Positions 12,121-17,611 of a stretch of 17,611 nt of DNA are shown one piece after another. Under the pieces are notes generated by a model that saw only the letters and a list, made by a program, of their open reading frames with translations, had not been told where the DNA came from and searched no databases. The translations under genes were made by a program, and so were the position numbers. Source of the DNA: Spirochaetaceae bacterium (lineage in GTDB: Bacteria; Spirochaetota; Spirochaetia; SZUA-6; Bin103); assembly GCA_028820215.1 (NCBI GenBank), contig JAPPKD010000162.1, positions 1-17,611 on the forward strand, read 5' to 3'. Numbering within the stretch: the stretch's first letter is position 1; every line of letters starts with the position of its first letter.

Positions 12121-13632
12121 CTATAGCTGATGGCGCGGCTGTCCGGGTGACGGGACCGCCTGCTCCGCGCCCGCGTCGCCACCGGAATCCGCGGGGCCGA
12201 GCAGCCGGCGCAGCCGCGCACGCTCCAGCCTCACGAACAGGTTCTTCTCGCGCATGGGAACCACGGCTCCGGGCTCACCGCCCTTCACGCGCCGCAGGTT
12301 CTTGACCTGCGTGTAGTGGACGTCGGCGTGGCCGTTCCGGCGCGCCTTGCTGAAGAACACGGCCAGGGTGGCGGCATCCAGCAGCACCGGCAGCGGCGGG
12401 CTCTTGCCTCGCCGGGCGGAGAGGAACACGTGGGCTCCCGGATGATCGCGGCAGTGGAACCAGTAGTCGTTGCCGCGGGCCGCGTGCCGGAGGATGGCGT
12501 CGCTGGCGACGGCCGATCGCCCGACGCGCAGCACCCAGCCGGCTGACGCGAACAGGTGGCCCGGCCCGCCGGACGCGCCGCCGGACGAGTGCCTGGAGGC
12601 CGGCTTCGACGCGGCGCCGCCATCGGTTGCGGACACGGCCGGGCCCAGCGCACGAAACGCCTGCCAATGTCGTTGCGCGGCCGCCAATTCGCCCTGCAAG
12701 CGCTCGACCGCCGCGCGCCGCCGACGATACTCGCGGAAGTAGCGGCTCGCGTTCTCGGCCGGCGACCACCGCGGGTTCAGCGTGATCTCCGCGCCGCCGT
12801 CGGCCGCCGGCAGCCGGCTCACCGATCGGTCGAGGAGATGGGCGTTGGCCAGGATCGTCTGACCGGCCGCACGCATGGCCTGGTAGTCGGCTGCGTGTCG
12901 CACGGCGGCGCGCAGTCGGGCGATGCGGACGGCGCGGCGCCGGCGCTCACGCTCGAACCGGATGCGGCCGGCGTGCGCGTCGCTCACGGCGCGTGCGATC
13001 CGTTCCCGCGCGCGGTAGTGCGCGTCCAGGCGTGCGCTGTAGTCGCCGGCGCCGGCCAGAGGGCGCAACCGGTAGCGCTGCGGGTCCCGGCCGCCGACCT
13101 GGACCGACGGCGCGAAACGGGAGCCGGCCGCCTCCCCGCGTTGCGGGCGCCGGAACAATGCCTCCAGGATGGTCCCCCGATCATCGGTGACCACGCAGTT
13201 CGAGGCGCCGCTCCACAGACGCAGCCAGATGATGCGCCGTCGCGTCCCGGCCCCGCAGCGGATGCGGACGATCCGCTCCGTGCCGAGTTGCAGCGCCGAA
13301 TCGATTCGGCTGTTGCGCACGTGAGCGCGCAGAAAGGTGACGAATCGTGACGGGGGTGCCCGCCCTCCCGGAAACGGTTCGGCGGTGCGATGCAGCCGGC
13401 TGCCGCCGGCGAGACGGCACAGGAGGGTGAGCCGGCCGGGGCCGATGCTCCGGTCCGGGGCAGCCGGACGATGCAGTGAGAACAGCAGCGTTGCCGGGCC
13501 CATCTGCGCGACGTCCCGTATGAAGGTGCCCTTGAGATCCAGCTCGACGAGTACGCGGTCGATCTCGCGCCAGTTCAACGCCGGCCCGAACGCCTGAGCT
13601 CCGGACGAGGTGCGCGTGCGGTCGTGTGTCAC
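12121..13632 (-). CDS. NFACT-family protein (RqcH/FbpA/Tae2-like), ribosome quality control
   Basis: This encodes 503 aa from GTG 13632, chosen because GGGAG lies 6 nt upstream and the conserved sequence starts at NWREIDRVLVELDLKGTFI; the open frame upstream overlaps the divergent gene and is not homologous. The N-terminal NFACT-N region includes RFVTFLRAHVRNSRI and WLRLWSGASNCVVTDDRG. A basic alpha-helical middle (about 195-330) looks like the coiled-coil arms. The C-terminal NFACT-R domain has GWVLRVGRSAVASDAILRHA, then YWFHCRDHPGAHVFL and HYTQVKNLRRVKG. Family members bind obstructed 50S-peptidyl-tRNA complexes and promote C-terminal tailing. RLWSGASN replaces the usual ELMGRxSN, which resembles spirochaetal homologues, so the exact biochemical activity is less certain. 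It is the first gene of the murD cluster. Confidence 0.85.
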   Translation of the reverse strand: MTHDRTRTSSGAQAFGPALNWREIDRVLVELDLKGTFIRDVAQMGPATLLFSLHRPAAPDRSIGPGRLTLLCRLAGGSRLHRTAEPFPGGRAPPSRFVTFLRAHVRNSRIDSALQLGTERIVRIRCGAGTRRRIIWLRLWSGASNCVVTDDRGTILEALFRRPQRGEAAGSRFAPSVQVGGRDPQRYRLRPLAGAGDYSARLDAHYRARERIARAVSDAHAGRIRFERERRRRAVRIARLRAAVRHAADYQAMRAAGQTILANAHLLDRSVSRLPAADGGAEITLNPRWSPAENASRYFREYRRRRAAVERLQGELAAAQRHWQAFRALGPAVSATDGGAASKPASRHSSGGASGGPGHLFASAGWVLRVGRSAVASDAILRHAARGNDYWFHCRDHPGAHVFLSARRGKSPPLPVLLDAATLAVFFSKARRNGHADVHYTQVKNLRRVKGGEPGAVVPMREKNLFVRLERARLRRLLGPADSGGDAGAEQAVPSPGQPRHQL

Positions 13633-13638
13633 GATGGA

Positions 13639-13643
13639 CTCCC
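13639..13643 (-). promoter_or_regulatory. Ribosome binding site deciding the NFACT start
   Basis: GGGAG on the minus strand, 6 nt before GTG 13632. It supports GTG initiation at this point over any longer upstream reading. Confidence 0.6.
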
Positions 13644-13653
13644 AATGAAACCG

Positions 13654-13672
13654 GGCCGCGGCCTCCGCGGCC
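13654..13672. promoter_or_regulatory. Perfect GC hairpin in the divergent intergenic region
   Basis: GGCCGCGG and CCGCGGCC flank a 3-nt loop. It lies about 11 nt upstream of the NFACT ribosome binding site, inside the likely 5' leader, in the 171-bp gap between two divergent genes. It could limit translation or act as a short operator. Chance formation in such GC-rich DNA cannot be excluded. Confidence 0.4.
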
Positions 13673-13803
13673 ATGCCCGGCGTCCGGCGACGGCCCGGAC
13701 GGCCTCGAAACGGGAGTTTGGTAAACGTATGTAAGGCCCGGCGCGGGAGGCGCCGTGAGGCCGGCCGCGCGTGGGCTGGCACCGTTCTTGCTGACCGCTT
13801 CGC

Positions 13804-15006
13804 ATGACGTCTTGCATCATCCGTGTCTCGTTCGTGCTCTCCGTCGCCGCCACCTTGTCTGCGCAGGAGCTGCAGGTCGACCTCGCCGGCAATGCCGCGG
13901 AGGTCGAGACCGCGGCCGTCGAGGTTCTCCTGGACGAACTGCGCCTGATCGCCCGAACCGATCGGGACAGAGCACGCTCTGTCGCCGGGGTCGATACCGG
14001 GTCGCTCACCGTGGGGCCGCTGCGGCTTGCCGGCCTGACCCGCCTGCTCATGACGACCCCGCTCGGCGTGTATCCCTGGAGCTCCGCGCTGACCGCCGAT
14101 GGTGGCGCGCTCCTGGACGCGGCACGCGTTCCCTCGGGGCGGTTCGGCGCGGCGCTGAGCGCCGAAGACGCCTACGTCTTCGTGATGCGCCGCTCCGCGA
14201 CGCTGAGTCGGTTCGGAGCCGGCGGAAGAATCCGGCACGGTTCCGGACTGCAGGCGGAGTTGGCGGCCGTATTCTCGCGACTCGCGCCTGCGACCGAGGG
14301 AACGCCCGCCGAAGAGCGCGTGGAGCCCCGCGAGCGGATGATCCACGCGGTCGCCCGCTTTCACGGAGCCGGCAGCCTGCTGCGCGTGGCGGCACTGCCT
14401 ATCGTCATGGCGGCAGACCGGCTGCCGCCGTCGGGCGCGGGAGTGGTCAGCGCGGGGCTGGTCGCCGACTGGCTCACGCTGGACGGCTCGCTGGCGCTCG
14501 CCGGCCGAGGCTACTTCACGGGCGACGCGAAACATGCCGGGGGAGCAGCCGCGGCGCTCCGCATGCGCGTCGCCGGCGACTCCTGGCCGTCGCTGGAGCT
14601 CCGCTCGCGGTGGCGCGCCGACGCGGCGCCGGAGCAGGTGATGTCCGCCCGGCTTGCCGCCGGCGCGGGGCTCTCATCCGGGTTCGCCGGCCGTGCCGAG
14701 ATCTCCCATCGAAAGACCCGCTCGTCGGATCGCGTGCGCGTCTCCGGGCGGGCGGAGGTACGTGGTCGCGGCAACCGCGCCTGGCTGTCCGGATCGGCGA
14801 ACGTGACCGGCGATCGCACGACCCCCCGCGTCGAGATCGGAACGCGGCTCCGGGTTGACCCTCGGCTGCAGCTCACCGTGGCGGCCGGCTGGGCCGGAGA
14901 GTGGAGCGCCCGCGTGGAATGCGTGCTGCGGGATGCCGGCAACGAAGCGCGCCTCGACCTCGACGACGCCGGTGACTGGGGGATCGGGCTGAAGCTGCGC
15001 CGCTGA
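13804..15006 (+). CDS. Secreted beta-rich protein, probable envelope or outer-membrane protein
   Basis: This encodes 400 aa from ATG 13804. The first 20 residues form a signal peptide (basic-hydrophobic, VSFVLSVAATLSAQ, cleavage likely after SAQ or before ELQ). The rest alternates short hydrophobic strands with turns, ending in repeated antiparallel-strand patterns such as SANVTGDRTTPRVEIGTRL, LQLTVAAGWAGEWSARVE and DWGIGLKLRR. This suits a beta-barrel or beta-sheet envelope protein. I do not recognise the family. No clear ribosome binding site is visible before the ATG. The gene is divergent from the NFACT gene. Its last 403 nt occur again, damaged, at 16818-17216. Confidence 0.6.
   Translation: MTSCIIRVSFVLSVAATLSAQELQVDLAGNAAEVETAAVEVLLDELRLIARTDRDRARSVAGVDTGSLTVGPLRLAGLTRLLMTTPLGVYPWSSALTADGGALLDAARVPSGRFGAALSAEDAYVFVMRRSATLSRFGAGGRIRHGSGLQAELAAVFSRLAPATEGTPAEERVEPRERMIHAVARFHGAGSLLRVAALPIVMAADRLPPSGAGVVSAGLVADWLTLDGSLALAGRGYFTGDAKHAGGAAAALRMRVAGDSWPSLELRSRWRADAAPEQVMSARLAAGAGLSSGFAGRAEISHRKTRSSDRVRVSGRAEVRGRGNRAWLSGSANVTGDRTTPRVEIGTRLRVDPRLQLTVAAGWAGEWSARVECVLRDAGNEARLDLDDAGDWGIGLKLRR
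14604..15006 (+). repeat. Direct repeat copy A: 3' end of the secreted-protein gene
   Basis: This is the same sequence as 16818-17216 at close to 90% identity by eye, in the same orientation. It starts at CTCGCGGTGGCGCGCCGACG and ends at the stop codon; beyond the stop codons the two copies share nothing. Copy A is the intact reading frame. About 1.8 kb lies between the copies. Confidence 0.9.
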
Positions 15007-15209
15007 GCGCCCCGATGCCGGTTGGCTTCATGGATGGACGGGAAACCTCCCAGGCGGTCACGTGCGCTTATCATTGAGCTTGGGCCTTGACCGCGACCGT
15101 CATTCGGTCGTTCCCAACGCTACCGACTTCCACGAAGAGGGTGGCAATGCCGAAACCGGTTTGAAATCACAGGCGCTTGACTCGATCTACAAGATTCGCC
15201 ATTCGAGGG
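15007..15209. other. Intergenic DNA before the small-gene operon
   Basis: It contains a small inverted repeat (CGACCG, loop TCATT, CGGTCG at 15094-15110) that could be a weak terminator or an operator. A frame opening at GTG 15062 runs to 15283 and overlaps the next ATG as ATGA, but its arginine- and glycine-rich tail does not look like protein. No clear promoter boxes were found, although the operon promoter should be here. Confidence 0.4.
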
Positions 15210-15299
15210 ATGGACAGGTTCACCCCGGCGTGGTACGTCAACAAGTGCCTCGTGGCAGAGGCTCGGGAGGAAGACGGCGATGAGGAAGAGACCGCGTGA
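15210..15299 (+). CDS. Possible 29-aa acidic peptide upstream of the small-gene operon
   Basis: ATG 15210 opens a 29-codon frame reading MDRFTPAWYVNKCLVAEARE followed by an acidic tail, ending in TGA 15297-15299 and overlapping the next gene by 20 nt. The composition (aromatic start, then an amphipathic acidic helix) is more protein-like than the other frames here. There is no properly spaced ribosome binding site: GAGGG almost touches the ATG. It may be a real microprotein, the remnant of a longer gene, or chance. Confidence 0.25.
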   Translation: MDRFTPAWYVNKCLVAEAREEDGDEEETA

Positions 15300-15522
15300 C
15301 ACGGCGGGGCTCGCCCGGCTGATCGTGGACATGGCGACCGGTGAGGTGTCGAGCGACACGCCGGAAGTGCTTGCCGCGATGAACGGCCAGGAACCGAAAG
15401 GCCGGGCCAAGAGCGCCAAGGCCCGCGCCGACAGCCAGACGCCGGAGCGTCGCCGCGAAGTGGCACAGAAGGCCGCCGCCGCACGATGGGAGGGCCGCGA
15501 GCAAGGAGCGGCAGATGAGTAG
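15280..15522 (+). CDS. Small basic protein with KAAAARW-type C-terminus
   Basis: This encodes 80 aa from ATG 15280, with GGGAGG 9 nt upstream (15265-15270). It opens with MRKRPRDTAGLARLIVDMATGE and closes with TPERRREVAQKAAAARWEGR. I recognise this as the common uncharacterised bacterial small-protein type that starts KRPRDxNQLAKxIVDxATGE and ends RRxEIAxKAAxARW, usually with lysine/glycine-rich linkers that may contact nucleic acid. Here the middle (NGQEPKGRAKSAKARADS) is short. It is the first gene of a four-gene chain and overlaps the next by 8 nt. The function is unknown; a DNA- or RNA-binding or regulatory part is a guess. Confidence 0.75.
   Translation: MRKRPRDTAGLARLIVDMATGEVSSDTPEVLAAMNGQEPKGRAKSAKARADSQTPERRREVAQKAAAARWEGREQGAADE
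15503..15508 (+). promoter_or_regulatory. Ribosome binding site for the 90-aa coiled-coil gene
   Basis: AAGGAG, 6 nt before ATG 15515, lies inside the end of the upstream gene. It supports coupled translation and the choice of this start. Confidence 0.6.
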
Positions 15523-15524
15523 CC
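15507..15524 (+). repeat. 18-bp direct repeat, copy 1
   Basis: AGCGGCAGATGAGTAGCC occurs here and again at 16214-16231. In both places it encodes an (A)ADE stop tail and carries an overlapping ATG AGT AGC start. Confidence 0.9.
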
Positions 15525-15787
15525 CGCAGCCGAAGAGCCAGGAGGCAACATCGGCGGCGCGGTCAGTACGGCGAGCCAAACAGCAGCCGACGATCGAGAA
15601 CGTCGTGACCGCGATGGAGGCGATCCATTCCGATGTGGCGATCCTGAAGGATCAGGTGGAATCGCTGCTGCCGCTCAAGTCAGAGGTGGCCGTTCTCAAG
15701 GAACACGTGGAATCGCTGCTGCCGCTCAAGGGCGACGTGCGGAAGCTGCTGAATCACTTCGGCTTGGTTGCGGGGGACGCACCGTGA
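15515..15787 (+). CDS. Small coiled-coil protein with 17-residue tandem repeats
   Basis: This encodes 90 aa. The start overlaps the end of the previous gene by 8 nt (ribosome binding site AAGGAG inside that gene). Residues 25-85 are a predicted coiled coil. Two successive 17-residue units read VAILKDQVESLLPLKSE and VAVLKEHVESLLPLKGD, then VRKLLNHFGL. The DNA period is 51 nt, with a 24-nt stretch identical in both. No enzymatic motif is present. The protein is probably soluble and oligomeric. Its stop overlaps the next start as GTGA. The operon also makes a membrane-anchored coiled-coil partner, so a hetero-coiled-coil link to the membrane is a reasonable but untested idea. Confidence 0.7.
   Translation: MSSPQPKSQEATSAARSVRRAKQQPTIENVVTAMEAIHSDVAILKDQVESLLPLKSEVAVLKEHVESLLPLKGDVRKLLNHFGLVAGDAP
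15635..15736 (+). repeat. Two tandem 51-bp units inside the coiled-coil gene
   Basis: Units lie at 15635-15685 and 15686-15736. They share a perfect 24-bp block (15656-15679 and 15707-15730) encoding VESLLPLK. The copies keep frame, so the unit number can vary without breaking the gene. Confidence 0.85.
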
Positions 15788-15957
15788 GACGACTGCCAGT
15801 CTGGGACCAAGTGCTGATGCGCCTTCATCGCAAGTGGTTATTCTCCGTTGCGGGCTTGGTGCTGCTAGGGTTGTTGGCCTACTTCGTGATCGACTACGTA
15901 GGCTGGAAAATTTTCGAGGCCGACATGCTTCGTCGGGGAGGTAGTCGGATACCATGA
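15784..15957 (+). CDS. 57-aa single-helix membrane miniprotein
   Basis: A short gene opening with GTG 15784 that overlaps the previous stop (GTGA) and ends in TGA 15955-15957 overlapping the next ATG (ATGA). The two overlaps are the strongest evidence that it is real, because a frame with exactly these joints fills the otherwise empty 170-nt gap. The protein begins MRRLPVWDQVLMRLHRKW and then has one hydrophobic helix (LFSVAGLVLLGLLAYFVIDY, about residues 19-38). A short charged tail (FEADMLRRGGSRIP) follows. The positive N-terminus suggests it faces the cytoplasm. I do not recognise the family. Small toxins, holin-like proteins and membrane-complex accessory subunits all have this shape, and the sequence does not discriminate. 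Confidence 0.65.
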   Translation: MRRLPVWDQVLMRLHRKWLFSVAGLVLLGLLAYFVIDYVGWKIFEADMLRRGGSRIP

Positions 15958-16229
15958 GTGGTGCGACCGCACCCGCGCCGCGCCGATGGTGGAGCGCCGA
16001 GACGACCGCGATTGTGGCCGTTGGCGCCACACTGCTGCTGGCACTGTTCGTGCTAATCGCGCCACTGCGCGCCGACGTGCGTGATCTGCGCGCCGAGCTA
16101 CGTACCGAAGTAGCGGCGATCCGGGCTGATCTGCACGCCCTGTCCGAACGTGTGGCGCGGATCGAAGGCGCGTTGAGCGGACCGTACCGCCTGCTGGCGC
16201 CAGCCGCCGCCGAAGCGGCAGATGAGTAG
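15954..16229 (+). CDS. Membrane-anchored coiled-coil small protein
   Basis: This encodes 91 aa from ATG 15954, overlapping the preceding stop as ATGA. A short Pro/Trp-containing N-terminus (RRWWSAETTA) leads into one transmembrane helix (about 17-36, IVAVGATLLLALFVLIA). A coiled coil (38-75) follows, with the heptad phrase VRDLRAELRTEVAAIRADLH and the ending SERVARIEGALSG. This TM-then-coiled-coil shape ending in RIEGxL is common among uncharacterised bacterial small proteins. The final codons (AADE stop) and the following 18 bp are identical to the end of the first operon gene. Last gene of the operon; a perfect hairpin lies 50 nt downstream. Confidence 0.7.
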   Translation: MSGATAPAPRRWWSAETTAIVAVGATLLLALFVLIAPLRADVRDLRAELRTEVAAIRADLHALSERVARIEGALSGPYRLLAPAAAEAADE

Positions 16230-16231
16230 CC
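16214..16231 (+). repeat. 18-bp direct repeat, copy 2
   Basis: Identical to 15507-15524. Here the embedded start reads ATG AGT AGC CGG TAG, so any second coiled-coil gene has been lost after four codons. Confidence 0.9.
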
Positions 16232-16279
16232 GGTAGCAGGACCTTCCTACTCAGGAACGACATACTCCTTCTTCTGAAA

Positions 16280-16301
16280 CCACTACACCTGCGTGTAGTG
16301 G
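16280..16301. terminator. Perfect inverted repeat after the small-gene operon, possible terminator
   Basis: CCACTACAC, loop CTGC, GTGTAGTGG: a perfect 9-bp stem. It lies 50 nt after the last operon stop. There is no T-run on either strand, so it is not a textbook intrinsic terminator; an operator or mobile-element end is also possible. Confidence 0.45.
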
Positions 16302-16597
16302 AATCCGAGTACGGTTGCGGTCGACGATCGCCACCGGTCACTGCACGGACGGCCCTTTGCCGGGTCGCCTGTGGAATGAAACAGCCGCCATACGGCCGGG
16401 GAGTAGCTTGGACTCGAACGGGACGCGACGGACGACGTAACCGAGTCGATCTCCCGCATCGTCGGACACTTCCGCTGAGTCTTCTGCGATGGTTGAAGTC
16501 TGTCGACCCAAGGCAAGCCGTGGTCGGCGATCGGGGCGAATGGAACCGGCAGGGCTTCAGGGTCAACCGCGGGCGCGGCTGGGGGCCAGGGCTTCCA
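16302..16597. other. Non-coding or decayed DNA between hairpin and cysS fragment
   Basis: Frames are open on both strands, but none has a start with a ribosome binding site or a recognisable protein. Some plus-strand phrases (such as [18 protein letters not shown]) look faintly protein-like and could be a worn gene or insertion-sequence fragment. I cannot name one. Confidence 0.4.
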
Positions 16598-16626
16598 TTG
16601 CCCGGCCGGCCGGGGGCGCATACTAT
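16598..16626 (+). promoter_or_regulatory. Probable promoter ahead of the cysS fragment
   Basis: TTGCCC (16598-16603), a 17-nt spacer and TACTAT (16621-16626) make a good sigma70-like match. It lies directly upstream of the cysS remnant and was probably carried with it. Confidence 0.45.
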
Positions 16627-16637
16627 CCCGGGAAATC

Positions 16638-16817
16638 GAAGACACGCTTTCTCTGCACAACACCCTGACCGGCAGGGTGGAGCCGTTCGTGCCCCTGGTC
16701 GCAGGCCGGGTCGGGATGTACTGCTGCGGGCCGACGGTCTATCTCGAGCACCCGGGCAACCTGCGCACCTAATCTGTTCGAGGACGTGCTGCGGCGCACC
16801 CTGGAAGACTGCGGCTA
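16638..16817 (+). pseudogene. cysS: N-terminal fragment of cysteinyl-tRNA synthetase (cysS), frameshifted
   Basis: The frame from about 16638 reads [20 protein letters not shown], then [21 protein letters not shown] and a TAA. After a one-base shift it continues LFEDVLRRTLEDCGY. This is the start of CysRS, which normally reads LxLYNTLTRxxExFxP...MYxCGPTVYxxxHIGNxRT, with zinc-ligand Cys in MYCCGPT and the HIGN ATP motif. Here the HIGN motif is HPGN, one residue before it is missing, an extra base breaks the frame, and the start codon is not obvious. Only about 58 of some 480 codons remain; at 16818 the sequence switches to the tail of the secreted-protein gene. Clearly a non-functional piece. 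The working cysS must be elsewhere. Confidence 0.85.
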
Positions 16818-17216
16818 CTCGCGGTGGCGCGCCGACGCGGCGCCGGAACAGGTGATGTCCGCCCGGCTTGCCGCCGGCGCGGACGCCACATCCGGGTTCG
16901 CCGGCAGTGCAGTGGTCTCTCATCGAAAGACCCGCTCGTCCGATCGCGTGCGCATTTCCGGGCGGGCGGAGGCACGGGACCACCTCAACTTGGCTGTCCG
17001 GATCGGCGAACGTGACCGGCGATCGCACGATCCCCCGCGTCGAGATCGGAACGCGGCTCCAGGTTGACCCTCGGCTGCAGCTCAACCGTGGCGGCCGCCT
17101 GGGCCGGGGAGTGGAGCGCCCGCGTGGAATGCGTGCTGCGGGAAGCCGGCAACGAAGCGCGCCTCGACCTCGACGACGACGGTGACTGGGCGGTCGGCCT
17201 CACGCTGGGCCGGTGA
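16818..17216 (+). pseudogene. Damaged second copy of the secreted-protein gene 3' end (repeat copy B)
   Basis: Near-identical to 14604-15006 but 4 nt shorter overall. A 5-nt net deletion occurs where copy A has GCGGCAACCGCGCC, and one base is inserted at CAGCTCAACCGTGG, so the frame is broken. The first part reads SRWRADAAPEQVMSARLAAG and is in frame with the end of the cysS fragment. The last part reads EAGNEARLDLDDDGDWAVG and keeps the stop codon at 17214-17216. No start, signal peptide or N-terminal two-thirds are present. It formed by duplication or recombination with the gene at 13804-15006 or with another family member, and was then worn by mutation. Confidence 0.9.
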
Positions 17217-17557
17217 CCGCAGGGTACTGACTCAACTCTGCCTCCCCCACACCGGAGGTGGCTCTCCAGGAAGCAGCCTGACTGACGACGACCACGCGAG
17301 GCGAATGCACCCTGCCCGGTTGCCCCGCCGCCCCGTGGCTGCCCCTCCAGCCCGGTAGCCCGGTGTAGCCCGGCCCGGGTGCCCGGTAGGAGCGTTTGAC
17401 AAGCCCCGGTCAATTCTGTTATCAGGTGGCGCCTGATTCGAGCCACATGATCTCTCCGTAGGTGGCGAAGTGAGCACGCAATGGGGATGAGCGCGAATGG
17501 GCGCGCCGGTCGATTTTCGGTGCGTCACTGGAGTCCTTCAGAGGGTATCTGCGATCG
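17217..17557. other. Intergenic DNA at the contig end
   Basis: No supported gene. It holds a cluster of AGCCCGGT-like repeats (about 17348-17389) and a possible promoter. A short ATG frame at 17487 runs into the homopolymer and cannot be judged. Confidence 0.5.
17396..17425 (+). promoter_or_regulatory. Possible sigma70-like promoter
   Basis: A perfect TTGACA (17396-17401) is followed after 17-18 nt by TTATCA/TATCAG (17419-17425). The gene it would serve lies beyond the window. Confidence 0.4.

Positions 17558-17611
<54 letters not shown>

Noticed and set aside
13633..14535. Upstream extension of the NFACT frame
   Set aside because: It overlaps the divergent secreted-protein gene, and a good ribosome binding site plus family similarity place the start at GTG 13632.
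13755..14858. Alternative plus-strand frame of 367 codons
   Set aside because: Arginine-rich translation without strand pattern; the overlapping 400-aa frame has a signal peptide and a tail that recurs in copy B.
15865..17085. Minus-strand frame of 406 codons
   Set aside because: It runs antisense through the small operon, the cysS fragment and copy B, which carry recognisable plus-strand coding; translation is Arg/Pro/Ser-rich.

Overview
The window is a GC-rich bacterial contig end, about 17.5 kb of real sequence followed by a homopolymer artefact. It most likely comes from a high-GC spirochaete. The basis is the wording of two housekeeping proteins: MurD has NDSAAT and DHQNRYGS in place of the common NDSKAT and DHLDRH, and the NFACT/RqcH-like protein has RLWSGASN in place of ELMGRxSN. 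Both agree with spirochaetal versions as I remember them, but no search was run.

Layout. (1) 1-1306: the tail of a probable AAA-ATPase/PD-(D/E)XK protein, a decayed fragment of a nuclease-like gene on the minus strand, and an intact coiled-coil plus PD-(D/E)XK-like gene. (2) 1497-8700: a type I-G (formerly I-U) CRISPR-Cas locus on the minus strand. Transcription order is cas3 (C-terminal HD), csb3/cas8u2, csb1/cas7, csb2/cas5-cas6, then a leader-like stretch and three degenerate repeats. All three cas junctions overlap by 4-8 nt. No cas4-cas1 fusion or cas2 is present in the window. (3) 8723-13632: a chromosomal minus-strand cluster of rqcH-like NFACT, a membrane-anchored pseudokinase, murD (apparently using a CTG start that overlaps the preceding stop) and a four-helix membrane protein. 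It runs into cas3 with only 22 nt between. (4) 13804-17216: a divergent secreted, beta-rich protein gene, then a tightly overlapping operon of small genes (80, 90, 57 and 91 aa), then a hairpin and a pseudogene chimera. The chimera joins the N-terminus of cysS to a second, frameshifted copy of the 3' end of the secreted-protein gene. (5) 17217-17611: intergenic DNA with a possible promoter, then C14/G40, almost certainly an assembly or sequencing artefact.

How the genes work together. Cas3, Csb3, Csb1 and Csb2 would form the interference machinery: crRNA processing by the Cas6 part of Csb2, Cascade assembly, and DNA cleavage by Cas3. With a worn three-repeat array and no adaptation genes, the locus looks like a stranded or trans-dependent effector module. 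The murD cluster serves cell-wall precursor synthesis and ribosome quality control. The most novel-looking unit is the small-gene operon at 15280-16229. It encodes a basic KAAAARW-type protein, a coiled-coil protein with 17-residue tandem repeats, a single-helix membrane miniprotein and a membrane-anchored coiled-coil protein. It lies between two copies of the same gene tail and carries an 18-bp internal direct repeat, suggesting a modular and recently rearranged cassette.
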